The notes: generated by a model from the sequence alone, not told the origin. A stretch of DNA of 9,118 bases from CAYOVG01 sp964407285 (GCA_964407285.1 CAYOVG010000293.1:1-9118); one strand, 5' to 3'; shown: positions 1-6,024, counted from the first letter of the stretch. Made by a program: numbers and translations.

Positions 1-206
1 GCGGCGCAAGCGATGGGACCGTGACCCAGGTGGAGGGCGTCCGCGTTAGGGTAGAGCACCACCCGGGAGCCGCAGAAGACGCAGGCCCGCTGGCTGACCG
101 CCCCGGCCAGGCTGTCCTTGTTGCAGGATATTTCGAAGGGTTCTTCTCCCTTGCGGTGTATCTGTCCCCGCCTCTCACCGAAAATGACGGATGTTTTGCC
201 GCTCAT
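1..206 (-). CDS. nifE: NifE, FeMo-cofactor scaffold subunit (N-terminal part; gene runs off the left edge)
   Basis: Only the first 68 codons are in the window. NifE pairs with NifN to form the scaffold on which the NifB product is matured into FeMo-cofactor before transfer to NifDK. The visible protein begins MSGKTSVIFGERRGQI and continues with SLAGAVSQRACVFCGSRVVL (residues 32-51) and HGPIAC (62-67), the typical NifE N-terminal blocks. Cys42 or Cys45 and Cys67 sit where the cluster-binding cysteines of NifE fall, parallel to the P-cluster cysteines of NifD. The start at 206 is supported by an AGGGAG Shine-Dalgarno six bases upstream. The gene follows the ferredoxin gene after a 163-bp gap and is probably in the nif operon. 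NifD-like paralogues are an alternative, but the SLAGAVSQRAC block points to NifE. Confidence 0.93.
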   Translation of the reverse strand, partial: MSGKTSVIFGERRGQIHRKGEEPFEISCNKDSLAGAVSQRACVFCGSRVVLYPNADALHLGHGPIACA

Positions 207-270
207 GGCTCTCTCCCTGGACTGGTGGAATTCTCGCCCGCGGATGTACGCGGATAGTCTTGGTAGGGAT

Positions 271-298
271 GGTGGGCAACGCTTCGCTCTTGCCCACC
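271..298. repeat. Palindromic hairpin repeat between the ferredoxin gene and nifE
   Basis: Perfect 9-bp arms, GGTGGGCAA (271-279) and TTGCCCACC (290-298), enclose a 10-base loop rich in GCTTCGC. GTAGGG-like and CCCTGC-like flanks extend the symmetry imperfectly. The form resembles dispersed GTGGGCA/TGCCCAC palindromes (REP-like elements) that I recall from many proteobacterial genomes. There is no T-run directly after it on the minus strand, so it does not look like an intrinsic terminator for the operon. A short CATCCGCGGATG palindrome lies nearby at 319-330, with further GCGGAT copies around it. A role in mRNA stability or partial attenuation before nifE is possible but unproven. Confidence 0.75.
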
Positions 299-369
299 CT
301 GCGCCTCTCCCCTTTTTTCATCCGCGGATGATGCGGATGTTCTTGATGCGGACAGGTTCTCCTGCCCGT

Positions 370-672
370 TTACGGAATCAGGTGCTCCTCGGCAGGCTTT
401 CCCTTCTCCAGGGCGTCGAGGATTTCGTCTATGACTTCCTCGCTGCCGACTTCCTTGTACCAGTAGCCCTGGGGGTAGACGACCATTATGGGCCCCTCCT
501 CGCAACGCTTGAGACACCCGGTGCTCGACACCATCGCATCGATGCCCCGGTCGGCGAGCTCCTCCTCCATGTATGGAATGAAATCCATCGAATTCTTCTT
601 CACGCACTTGCCCTTGGCTTCCATACCCCGGAAGCTGCAACAGACGAAAATGTGGTATTCCGGTTTTGCCAT
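370..672 (-). CDS. Thioredoxin-like [2Fe-2S] ferredoxin
   Basis: The 100-residue protein matches the thioredoxin-fold [2Fe-2S] ferredoxin family (Shethna protein I, the Clostridium pasteurianum [2Fe-2S] ferredoxin, NuoE C-terminus type). The ligand pattern is visible: Cys11 or Cys12, Cys23, then Cys53 and Cys57 in the CLKRC spacing, followed by the family-typical EEGPIMVVYPQGYWY stretch (58-72). There is no signal peptide, so it is cytoplasmic. The start is fixed by AGGAGG eight bases upstream. It lies between nifK and nifE on the same strand, 70 bp after nifK, so co-transcription is likely. The C. pasteurianum member is known to associate with the MoFe protein, so a role as nitrogenase-linked electron carrier or in cofactor assembly is reasonable. 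Which of the two is not determined here. The adjacent cysteines 11 and 12 leave the first ligand ambiguous. Confidence 0.9.
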   Translation of the reverse strand: MAKPEYHIFVCCSFRGMEAKGKCVKKNSMDFIPYMEEELADRGIDAMVSSTGCLKRCEEGPIMVVYPQGYWYKEVGSEEVIDEILDALEKGKPAEEHLIP

Positions 673-703
673 GGAACGATCCTCCTGGTAATTCTTGTTC
701 CGT

Positions 704-729
704 CAATCCTGAACAATCCTGTAATCCCG
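704..729. repeat. Short AATCCTG-type repeat between nifK and the ferredoxin gene
   Basis: Two exact copies of CAATCCTG (704-711 and 714-721) are followed by the variant TAATCCCG (722-729). On the minus strand this reads as GGATTACAGGATT-like sequence, a pattern I recall as a widespread intergenic repeat in environmental anaerobe genomes. It fills much of the 70-bp gap and ends about 20 bp before the ferredoxin Shine-Dalgarno. No function is evident. Confidence 0.6.
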
Positions 730-742
730 TCTTCACCAACCC

Positions 743-2122
743 CTACAGCACCAGTTCGAAGCTCTCTTCCTTCGAATCCCTGTCCTTGCGGTCCAGGAGC
801 GCGTCCAGTATCTTTTCGAGCAGCCGCATGGCCCCTCTGTAACCGACGGTCGGGAAGTAGCTGTGGCCGATCCGGTCGAGAATCGGGAACCCGAACCGGA
901 CCATCGGAATGTCCTCGTCCCGCGCGATGTACTTGACGTAGGTGTTGCCGATGAGCAGGTCCACGGGCTCCTTTTTTACCAACTGGTGGAGCATCAGCAT
1001 GTCGCCGGCCGCCGCCACGTTCACCGGCGCGGGGATTTCCGCCGTTATTTCCTTGATCCTCTTCTCGAACTTCTTGCCGGGCGTTCCGGTGATGATGTGG
1101 ATGGGCCACATATCGATGGAAACCAGGAACTCGGTAAGAGATATGAGTTGATCCGGGTCCCCTACCAGCGCCACCTTCTTCTGGTAGAAGTACTGGTGCA
1201 TGTCGGTGATGATGTCCAGAAGCTGCCCGCGCTCCCTGGTGATCGAATCGGGCACGTGCACCCCGGCGACCCGCCTCAGCGTATCGACGAAGACATCCGT
1301 CTTGTTGAGGCCGATGGGGAGGTCCAGTATTTCGCAGGGGACCTTGCACTTCGTATCGAGCACCTGGGCGGCGGGGGCGGACGCCAGCCGTCCGAGAGCG
1401 ATAGTCCCCATGCTCCTGCCGATCTTCATCAGTTCGGCCACGGTGGTCCCGCCCTTGGGGAACATCTCGAACCTGCCGGTCTGAGGGCCGTTCAACACGT
1501 TCGACGTGTCCGGGAACACGATCGAGTGAATCCCCAACTCACTCGCTATCCGCTTTACTTCCCGCATGTCGCAAGGTTCGACGTAGCCCGGAATGATGTT
1601 GAGCGTATTCTCCTTGTGTTCGCCGGCGGCGGAGGCGAAGTAGTCCACCATGCCCTTCACCATGTTGGCGAACCCGGTGACATGTGAGCCGACGTAGCTC
1701 GGCGTGTTGCAGTGGATGACGAATTTGCCCTTCGGGATCTTGCCTTCGTCTCTCGCCTTGGAGATGATCTGCGGAATGTCGTCTCCGATGGTCTCCGACA
1801 GGCATGTCGTGTGGACCGCTATCACCTCCGGTTCGTAGACCGTGAAGATATTGTTGATGGCCTGGAGGAGATTGGCCTGGCCCCCGAAGACGGACGATCC
1901 TTCGGTGAATGAACTCGTGCCCGCCATCACCGGTTCCTTGTAGTGCCGCGTCAGGGTGCTCCTGTGGTATGCGCAGCATCCCTGCGAACCGTGGCTGTGG
2001 GGAAGGCAGGCGTGGATGCCCAGGGCCGCGTACATCGCTCCAATGGGCTGGCACGTCTTTGCCGGATTGACCGTCAGGGCCTTGCGTTCGACGATTTCGT
2101 TCGGTGTATGCCTCAGCAACAT
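743..2122 (-). CDS. nifK: NifK, nitrogenase MoFe protein beta subunit
   Basis: Beta subunit of dinitrogenase (459 residues). With NifD it forms the alpha2-beta2 MoFe protein and holds half of each P-cluster. The three P-cluster cysteines are in their conserved contexts: Cys24 in NPAKTCQPIGA, Cys49 in HGSQGC and Cys107 in TTCLSETIGDD. HGSQGCCAYHRS and EPVMAGTSSFTEGSSVFGG (63-81) are also diagnostic. The protein lacks the roughly 50-residue N-terminal extension of Azotobacter-type NifK, as usual in cluster III. The frame stays open upstream to 2350, but that part runs through repeats and is not NifK-like. ATG at 2122 has AGAAGGA nine bases upstream and begins the conserved sequence at once. It follows nifD after an unusually long 243-bp gap. 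Confidence 0.97.
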   Translation of the reverse strand: MLLRHTPNEIVERKALTVNPAKTCQPIGAMYAALGIHACLPHSHGSQGCCAYHRSTLTRHYKEPVMAGTSSFTEGSSVFGGQANLLQAINNIFTVYEPEVIAVHTTCLSETIGDDIPQIISKARDEGKIPKGKFVIHCNTPSYVGSHVTGFANMVKGMVDYFASAAGEHKENTLNIIPGYVEPCDMREVKRIASELGIHSIVFPDTSNVLNGPQTGRFEMFPKGGTTVAELMKIGRSMGTIALGRLASAPAAQVLDTKCKVPCEILDLPIGLNKTDVFVDTLRRVAGVHVPDSITRERGQLLDIITDMHQYFYQKKVALVGDPDQLISLTEFLVSIDMWPIHIITGTPGKKFEKRIKEITAEIPAPVNVAAAGDMLMLHQLVKKEPVDLLIGNTYVKYIARDEDIPMVRFGFPILDRIGHSYFPTVGYRGAMRLLEKILDALLDRKDRDSKEESFELVL

Positions 2123-2131
2123 AGCTTTGTT

Positions 2132-2138
2132 TCCTTCT
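2132..2138 (-). promoter_or_regulatory. Ribosome binding site deciding the nifK start
   Basis: AGAAGGA on the minus strand lies nine bases before ATG 2122. Together with the loss of NifK similarity upstream, it selects 2122 over the in-frame ATG at 2350. Confidence 0.75.
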
Positions 2139-2196
2139 AGAGAGATCAGATCCGTTTCTCTATGTGAACGGTGAAGTCGTTGGAAGTGCCGCACGA

Positions 2197-2361
2197 TGTT
2201 GCGGGTTGCGTGTTGCGGGTAGCTTAACCCCCGGAAGTCGGCATGGATTGAAGAATAGACCTGCTCGAACTCTCCACCTTGGATCACGGTGCGCGTGATG
2301 CGCAACCCGCAACCCGAAGATACCCCGTGACTCGTACTCGGAACCCGCAACCCGCAACCCG
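2197..2361. repeat. Inverted heptamer arrays in the nifD-nifK gap
   Basis: Three 7-bp units of form KGTTGCG run from 2197 to 2217. The same heptamer in opposite orientation appears as two CGCAACC units at 2301-2314 and as CGGAACC plus two CGCAACC units at 2339-2359. Degenerate units continue back from 2339 to about 2325. The arrays are complementary over roughly 19 bases with one mismatch, so the transcript could fold into a long stem enclosing about 80-120 bases. A smaller stem, ATCACG (2283-2288) with CGTGAT (2294-2299), lies inside. The right array ends four bases beyond the nifD stop codon. No gene is supported in this 243-bp gap. Confidence 0.85.
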
Positions 2362-2365
2362 ACTT

Positions 2366-4021
2366 CTACTCCCACACGAACCTGGCCGACAGTTCCGGGT
2401 GCTTCTGCCAGGGGGCTTTGATGTACTTCCAAACCTTGCTGTTGACCATGCGGTCGATTTCCCGGTAAAAGTTGATCGCGCCCTTGAAACCGGCATAGGG
2501 GCCGCCGGAATCGTAACTGTGCAACTGCTTCATCGGGATGCCGCTCTTCTGGATGGCGTACTTCTCCTTGATGCCCGCACAGAAGATTGCCGGCTTGTAA
2601 ATTTCCAGGAGCATTTCGGTTTCGTGCTGGCTGATGTCGTCGATGACCAGTTGCCCCGAATCCATTTCGGGCATCATGCCGTCGTAGTCCTTGAACCTGA
2701 ACCCCGATTCCTCCAGGCGGGTTATTGCGTCTTCGGGCTTTCTGGGGCGGTAACGCTCGGGGTCCGGATGGACTTCGAGCTCCTCGATGTTGCGGCTGTC
2801 GGCGTCGACCTTGATGAAGGGAAGCACCCGCCTGCCCTCGTAGTCGTCGCGGTGGGCGAACTCGTAGCCGGCCGCGATGGTTTCCATGCCGATTTCCCTG
2901 AACAGGTCCTGGTAGTGGTGGGCGCGCGAGCCGCCCACGAAGAGCATCGCCAGTTTCCCCTCGCACCTGGGTCTCACTTCATCGCGCACCTTTTCGACTT
3001 CGGGCATCTCCCTGGCGATGAGCGCCTCGACCCGCGCCGTCAACTCGTCGTCCTCGAAATACTTGGCGATCTTACGAAGCGATTTGGCCGTCGATTCCGC
3101 GCTGATGAAGTTCACCTTGATCCATGGGATGCCGAACTTTTTCTCCATCATCTCGGCCACGTAGTTGATGGACCGGTGGCACATGATGAGGTTGAGGTCC
3201 GCCGTATGCGAATTGGCGAAGTAGTCGTAGCTCGAGTTGCCGCTGAAGGTGGATACGAGCGTGATGCCGCATTCGTCGAAGATCCGCTCGATCTCGAACG
3301 CATCGCCGCCGATGTTGTACTCCCCGAGCATATTGATCCTGAATTTGCCCTCCTTCACCGTGTCGTCAAGACCCACGACGTGGGTGAAGATGCCGTTGTT
3401 TGCGATGTGATGGCCGGCGGACTGGCTGACGCCTTTGTAGCCCTCGCAACTGAAGGCGAACACGTTTATCCCCAGCTTTTCCTTCATTTCTCGCGCCACC
3501 GAGTGGATATCGTCCCCGATGAGGCCCACCGGGCAGGTTGCGAAAATGCTGATGGCCTTCGGTTTGAAGATATTGTAGGCCTCCTCGATGGCTGCCCGCA
3601 GCTTCTTCTCCCCGCCGAATACGATCTGTTCCTCCTGCATGTCCGTGGTGAAGCAGTAGGTCATGAAGTTATGGTCTTCGGGCCCATCCGGCCGGGTCTG
3701 GTTTCGCCGGGTCAGCCAGCTATAGAAGCCGCATCCGACGGGGCCGTGGGTAATGTTCAGGATGTCGCGCGTGGGTCCCAGCACCACGCCTTTGCAGCCG
3801 GCGTAGGTGCAACCCCTCTGGGTGATGATGCCCGGTATGGTCTTTACGTTGGAGAGGATTTCCGGGCATCCGCCGCTATCCCCGATCTCGTTGACCACTA
3901 TCTGTTTGGAGCGCCTGCGGGCGACTTTGACCGGGTATTTCTTGACGAGTTCCTGTTTCACCTCTTCCGGACTGATCTCCAGCTTCGACGCGCTCGGGTT
4001 GGTTTTCTTCAGCATTGACAT
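2366..4021 (-). CDS. nifD: NifD, nitrogenase MoFe protein alpha subunit
   Basis: Alpha subunit of Mo-dinitrogenase (551 residues), carrying the FeMo-cofactor active site. P-cluster ligands are Cys71 (QRGCTYAGC), Cys97 (GPVGCGFYSW) and Cys163 (ATCPVGLIGDD). FeMo-cofactor ligands are Cys281 (MCHRSINY) and His501 (LHSYD). His204 in VSQSAGHHIANN matches the catalytic His195 of Azotobacter. An insert at about residues 391-455 (RDDYEGRR to GMMPEMDSG), absent from Azotobacter NifD, is present as in Clostridium pasteurianum, marking the anaerobe type. No delta-subunit gene lies between nifD and nifK, against a V- or Fe-only enzyme. ATG 4021 was chosen because AGGGAG lies eight bases upstream; ATGs at 4048 and 4015 are less well placed. 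It follows nifI2 after 49 bp. Confidence 0.97.
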   Translation of the reverse strand: MSMLKKTNPSASKLEISPEEVKQELVKKYPVKVARRRSKQIVVNEIGDSGGCPEILSNVKTIPGIITQRGCTYAGCKGVVLGPTRDILNITHGPVGCGFYSWLTRRNQTRPDGPEDHNFMTYCFTTDMQEEQIVFGGEKKLRAAIEEAYNIFKPKAISIFATCPVGLIGDDIHSVAREMKEKLGINVFAFSCEGYKGVSQSAGHHIANNGIFTHVVGLDDTVKEGKFRINMLGEYNIGGDAFEIERIFDECGITLVSTFSGNSSYDYFANSHTADLNLIMCHRSINYVAEMMEKKFGIPWIKVNFISAESTAKSLRKIAKYFEDDELTARVEALIAREMPEVEKVRDEVRPRCEGKLAMLFVGGSRAHHYQDLFREIGMETIAAGYEFAHRDDYEGRRVLPFIKVDADSRNIEELEVHPDPERYRPRKPEDAITRLEESGFRFKDYDGMMPEMDSGQLVIDDISQHETEMLLEIYKPAIFCAGIKEKYAIQKSGIPMKQLHSYDSGGPYAGFKGAINFYREIDRMVNSKVWKYIKAPWQKHPELSARFVWE

Positions 4022-4029
4022 TTCGGGTA

Positions 4030-4035
4030 CTCCCT
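4030..4035 (-). promoter_or_regulatory. Ribosome binding site deciding the nifD start
   Basis: AGGGAG lies eight bases before ATG 4021 on the minus strand. The in-frame ATG at 4048 has no comparable site, and the one at 4015 would be too far away. Confidence 0.75.
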
Positions 4036-4063
4036 GCGAACGGTTCATTCATCGCGAACGGTT
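4036..4063. repeat. 18-bp-spaced direct repeat upstream of nifD
   Basis: GCGAACGGTT occurs at 4036-4045 and again exactly at 4054-4063 in the 49-bp nifI2-nifD gap. The copy nearer nifD overlaps the 5' edge of its Shine-Dalgarno. This could be chance duplication or a small regulatory repeat; nothing else supports a function. Confidence 0.55.
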
Positions 4064-4070
4064 TGTACGT

Positions 4071-4451
4071 CTACATTTCGTCGATGGCGCTGTCGCCGCT
4101 CTCTCCCGTTCTGACTCTCACTGCATCCAGGACGGGCATGACGAATATCTTTCCGTCACCCGATTTTCCCGTCTGATTCACCTTGATGATGGTCTTCACA
4201 ACGGTCGGGACCATCTTGTCCGGCACGATTACCGTGAATATGCGCTTGGGTATGAGTCTCTGGCTGATGCCCAACTGGGCCACGGCTTCCTCGTATCCCT
4301 TCTCGGCCCCTTCCAGGAGACTCAGGTCCACCAGGCCCTTCCCGCGGCCCAGGGCGTCCCGGGCGGTGATGGAAGATATCCCGGCGTCGGAGAGCGCCGT
4401 CTTGGTCTTGTTCATCATGTTCATGCGGATGATCGCCATGACCTCCTTCAT
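4071..4451 (-). CDS. nifI2: NifI2, PII-family nitrogenase regulator
   Basis: The 126-residue protein is a PII (GlnB-like) protein of the NifI2 group. With NifI1 it forms a complex that binds the MoFe protein and blocks Fe-protein docking when 2-oxoglutarate and the ATP/ADP ratio are low, giving fast post-translational switch-off. The start MKEVMAIIRMNMMNKTK and ITARDALGRGKG (28-39) are NifI2-typical, as is the PII ATP-binding end GKSGDGKIFVMPV (95-107). The T-loop region (about 40-68) differs from GlnB and lacks its uridylylation context. The start overlaps the nifI1 stop as ATGA (4448-4451), indicating translational coupling, and AGGAGG lies seven bases upstream within nifI1. The position between nifH and nifD is the classic one. 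Confidence 0.95.
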   Translation of the reverse strand: MKEVMAIIRMNMMNKTKTALSDAGISSITARDALGRGKGLVDLSLLEGAEKGYEEAVAQLGISQRLIPKRIFTVIVPDKMVPTVVKTIIKVNQTGKSGDGKIFVMPVLDAVRVRTGESGDSAIDEM

Positions 4452-4804
4452 ACCTTCACCTCCTCGATCTTCCCGGAGGCCGTCTCCTTGATGCCGGAGC
4501 TGATGGTGTAGACCTCCTCGACCGGGCTCACGAATATCTTGCCGTCTCCGTAGGCGCCCTTGTCGCCGGTTCGCGCCGCCTTGATGATGGTGTCGATGAT
4601 GAACTCCTTGTCCTGATCGTGCACGACGGTCATGAGCAGTTCCTTCGGGATTTCGTCGTAGGTGATGTCGCCGATTTTGATTCCGCGCTGCTTGCCGCGG
4701 CCCACCACCGACATCTTGGTCACTGCCGGGAAACCGGCTTCCATGAGAGAGGAGAGGATGTTGGCCACCCTTTCCGGCCTGACGATTGATCTGATCATTA
4801 TCAT
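4448..4804 (-). CDS. nifI1: NifI1, PII-family nitrogenase regulator
   Basis: The 118-residue PII-family protein of the NifI1 group is the partner of NifI2 in 2-oxoglutarate-responsive inhibition of nitrogenase. Visible blocks are the N-terminal strand MIMIRSIVRPERV, VVGRGKQRGIKIGD (33-46, leading into the T-loop), DEIPKELLMTVVHD (50-63) and the PII signature TGDKGAYGDGKIFVSPV (79-95). The start at 4804 is favoured by AAGGAG nine bases upstream; the ATG at 4798 is a weaker alternative. A longer in-frame start at 4876 would translate the heptamer repeats and is rejected. The stop overlaps the nifI2 start. The 182-bp gap from nifH holds repeats and a hairpin, so nifI1 may be expressed at a different level from nifH. 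Confidence 0.95.
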   Translation of the reverse strand: MIMIRSIVRPERVANILSSLMEAGFPAVTKMSVVGRGKQRGIKIGDITYDEIPKELLMTVVHDQDKEFIIDTIIKAARTGDKGAYGDGKIFVSPVEEVYTISSGIKETASGKIEEVKV

Positions 4805-4813
4805 GAGAGGTAT

Positions 4814-4819
4814 CTCCTT
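4814..4819 (-). promoter_or_regulatory. Ribosome binding site deciding the nifI1 start
   Basis: AAGGAG lies nine bases before ATG 4804 on the minus strand and excludes the upstream in-frame ATG at 4876. It directly abuts the heptamer array that starts at 4819, sharing one base with it. Confidence 0.75.
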
Positions 4820-4853
4820 GTTTCGCGTTGCGTGTTTCGAGTTTCGGGTTGCG
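4819..4853. repeat. Tandem heptamer array, five units, upstream of nifI1
   Basis: Five consecutive 7-bp units fit the consensus NGTTKCG on the plus strand, starting at 4819, 4826, 4833, 4840 and 4847. On the nif mRNA they read CGMAACN. The unit is the same as in the nifD-nifK gap, allowing T or G at the fifth position. Seven is not a multiple of three and the array has no coding role. It ends at the nifI1 ribosome binding site. Confidence 0.85.
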
Positions 4854-4880
4854 CGGGGATTGCCTTCGAGTCTCAAGGGA

Positions 4881-4897
4881 GACCGGAATATCCGGTC
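4881..4897. repeat. Stem-loop in the nifH-nifI1 gap
   Basis: GACCGGA (4881-4887) and TCCGGTC (4891-4897) form a perfect 7-bp stem with a 3-base loop. It lies about 90 bp after the nifH stop on the transcript and has no following U-run, so it is not a clear terminator. Hairpins after nifH are known in other nif operons to help keep nifH mRNA more abundant than nifDK mRNA; that role here is inference. Confidence 0.6.
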
Positions 4898-4909
4898 CGT
4901 ATTCCAGTA

Positions 4910-4986
4910 TTCCGACTTCCTGATCTTACTCTCCGATCTCCGCTCTCCGACTATCTGCCGTTCTTCCGACCTCCGACTTCCGTCCG
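4910..4986. repeat. Degenerate heptamer array directly after the nifH stop codon
   Basis: A second 7-bp periodic family fits YTCCGAY on the plus strand, with good units at 4910, 4931, 4938, 4945, 4965, 4972 and 4979 and degenerate units between. One 6-base step near 4959 shifts the phase. The array begins right at the nifH stop codon (4987-4989). On the mRNA it reads as GTCGGAA-like units. It is purine-rich on the transcript and distinct from the CGMAACN array 60 bp further on. Confidence 0.75.
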
Positions 4987-5811
4987 TCAGTTTGCGATGC
5001 CGTGCTCGATGAGGAGCTTTTCCAGTTCGTCGGTGTGCATCGGTTTCGGTATGACGTGCATGGTGTTGGCTTCGATCTTGCGCGCCAGGGTCCGGTATTC
5101 ATCAGCCTGCGGATGCGCGGGATCGAACTCGATTACGGTTTTCCTGTTGATCTCGGCCCGTTGAACCATGTTGTCCCTGGGAATGAAGTGAATCATCTGG
5201 GTCCCCAGCTTGGCGGCAAAAGCCTCGATCATGGTCTGTTCGTTGTCCACCTTGCGGCTGTTGCAAATGATTCCCCCGAGCCTCACGCCGCCGGCTTCCG
5301 CGAACTTCACGATACCCTTGCAGATGTTGTTGGCCGCGTACATCGCCATCATTTCCCCGGATACGACGATGTAGATTTCCCGCGCCTTCCCTTCGCGGAT
5401 GGGCATGGCGAAGCCGCCGCACACCACGTCGCCCAGAACATCGTAGAAAGCGTAATCCAGTTGTTCGCTGTCGGCATAGGCGCCCAACTGCTCGAGCAGG
5501 TTGATGGATGTGATGATTCCGCGTCCCGCGCATCCGACGCCCGGTTCCGGTCCTCCCGATTCGACGCATACGACGCCGTTGAAACCGGTCTTGCGGATGT
5601 CGTCCAGGTCCACGTCTTCGCCTTCCTCTCGGAGGGTGTCGAGCACTGTGTTCTGGGAGAGCCCCCCGAGCAGCAACCGGGTGGAATCCGCCTTCGGGTC
5701 GCAGCCGACCACCATCACTCGTTTTCCCATCTCCACCAACCCTGCGACGGTGTTCTGCGTGGTTGTGGATTTTCCAATGCCGCCTTTGCCGTAAATCGCT
5801 ATTTTTCTCAT
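4987..5811 (-). CDS. nifH: NifH, nitrogenase Fe protein (dinitrogenase reductase)
   Basis: The 274-residue homodimeric ATPase passes single electrons to NifDK and is also needed for P-cluster and FeMo-cofactor maturation. The deviant Walker A motif GKGGIGKST spans residues 8-16, and switch I contains GCDPKADSTR (36-45). The ligands of the [4Fe-4S] cluster shared by the two subunits are Cys94 (GVGCAGRG) and Cys131 (DVVCGGFAMP). Arg97 is the residue ADP-ribosylated by DraT in some bacteria, although the neighbouring NifI genes point to PII control here. The sequence around REEGEDVDLDDI (61-72) is typical of cluster III. ATG 5811 has GGGAGG five bases upstream. It is the first gene after the sigma-54 promoter. 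Confidence 0.98.
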   Translation of the reverse strand: MRKIAIYGKGGIGKSTTTQNTVAGLVEMGKRVMVVGCDPKADSTRLLLGGLSQNTVLDTLREEGEDVDLDDIRKTGFNGVVCVESGGPEPGVGCAGRGIITSINLLEQLGAYADSEQLDYAFYDVLGDVVCGGFAMPIREGKAREIYIVVSGEMMAMYAANNICKGIVKFAEAGGVRLGGIICNSRKVDNEQTMIEAFAAKLGTQMIHFIPRDNMVQRAEINRKTVIEFDPAHPQADEYRTLARKIEANTMHVIPKPMHTDELEKLLIEHGIAN

Positions 5812-5861
5812 CTTGACCTCCCTATGGTTTTACCACTGTTCATCGGTTGCCCCTTCATAAG

Positions 5862-5877
5862 GGCAAAGCCCATGCCA
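5862..5877 (-). promoter_or_regulatory. Sigma-54 (-24/-12) promoter of the nif operon
   Basis: On the minus strand the element reads TGGCATGGGCTTTGCC, against the consensus TGGCACRNNNNTTGCW. The invariant GG and GC are separated by exactly ten bases, and only two consensus positions differ. The -12 GC falls at 5863-5864, predicting a transcription start near 5851 and a leader of about 40 bases before nifH. It implies activation by an enhancer-binding protein such as NifA, whose gene is not in the window. Confidence 0.88.
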
Positions 5878-5985
5878 GGAGACCGCATGGCGTCTTGATG
5901 AGCCTGAAAGTGCAGCGATAGCAGTAGGTTGGTGGATTCAGTGGCCAGGCGGTCGATGAGTGGGGAAGGGCGGTTCGATCGAAGG

Positions 5986-6024
5986 ACTTACAATTGTGTA
6001 AGTTACAAATTTGCATAATTGTAA
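5986..6024. promoter_or_regulatory. AT-rich double palindrome, candidate enhancer-protein binding site
   Basis: Palindrome 1 has perfect 7-bp arms, ACTTACA (5986-5992) and TGTAAGT (5997-6003), around ATTG. Palindrome 2 has TTACAA (6003-6008) and TTGTAA (6019-6024) around ten bases, with partial symmetry continuing inward. The half-site TTACAA recurs 15 bp apart. Their centres lie about 143 and 162 bp upstream of the predicted start, the usual range for a sigma-54 activator. The sequence is strikingly AT-rich against its surroundings. It does not fit TGT-N10-ACA, so the regulator is unidentified. Confidence 0.6.

Noticed and set aside
2123..2350. In-frame upstream extension of nifK to an ATG at 2350
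   Set aside because: The extra 76 residues are translated from heptamer repeats and have no NifK similarity. A good ribosome binding site and the conserved N-terminus both point to 2122.
2279..4018. 579-codon plus-strand open frame opposite nifD
   Set aside because: It is the antisense shadow of nifD in GC-rich sequence. NifD has full family similarity and a ribosome binding site; the shadow has neither.
2366..4021. Alternative (vanadium or iron-only) nitrogenase
   Set aside because: There is no delta-subunit gene between the alpha and beta subunit genes, and both the NifD insert and the adjacent nifE fit the Mo enzyme of anaerobes.
4805..4876. In-frame upstream extension of nifI1 to an ATG at 4876
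   Set aside because: It would translate the heptamer array (RATRNSKHATRNK), while PII proteins begin at the strand that starts at 4804, and AAGGAG lies just upstream of that ATG.
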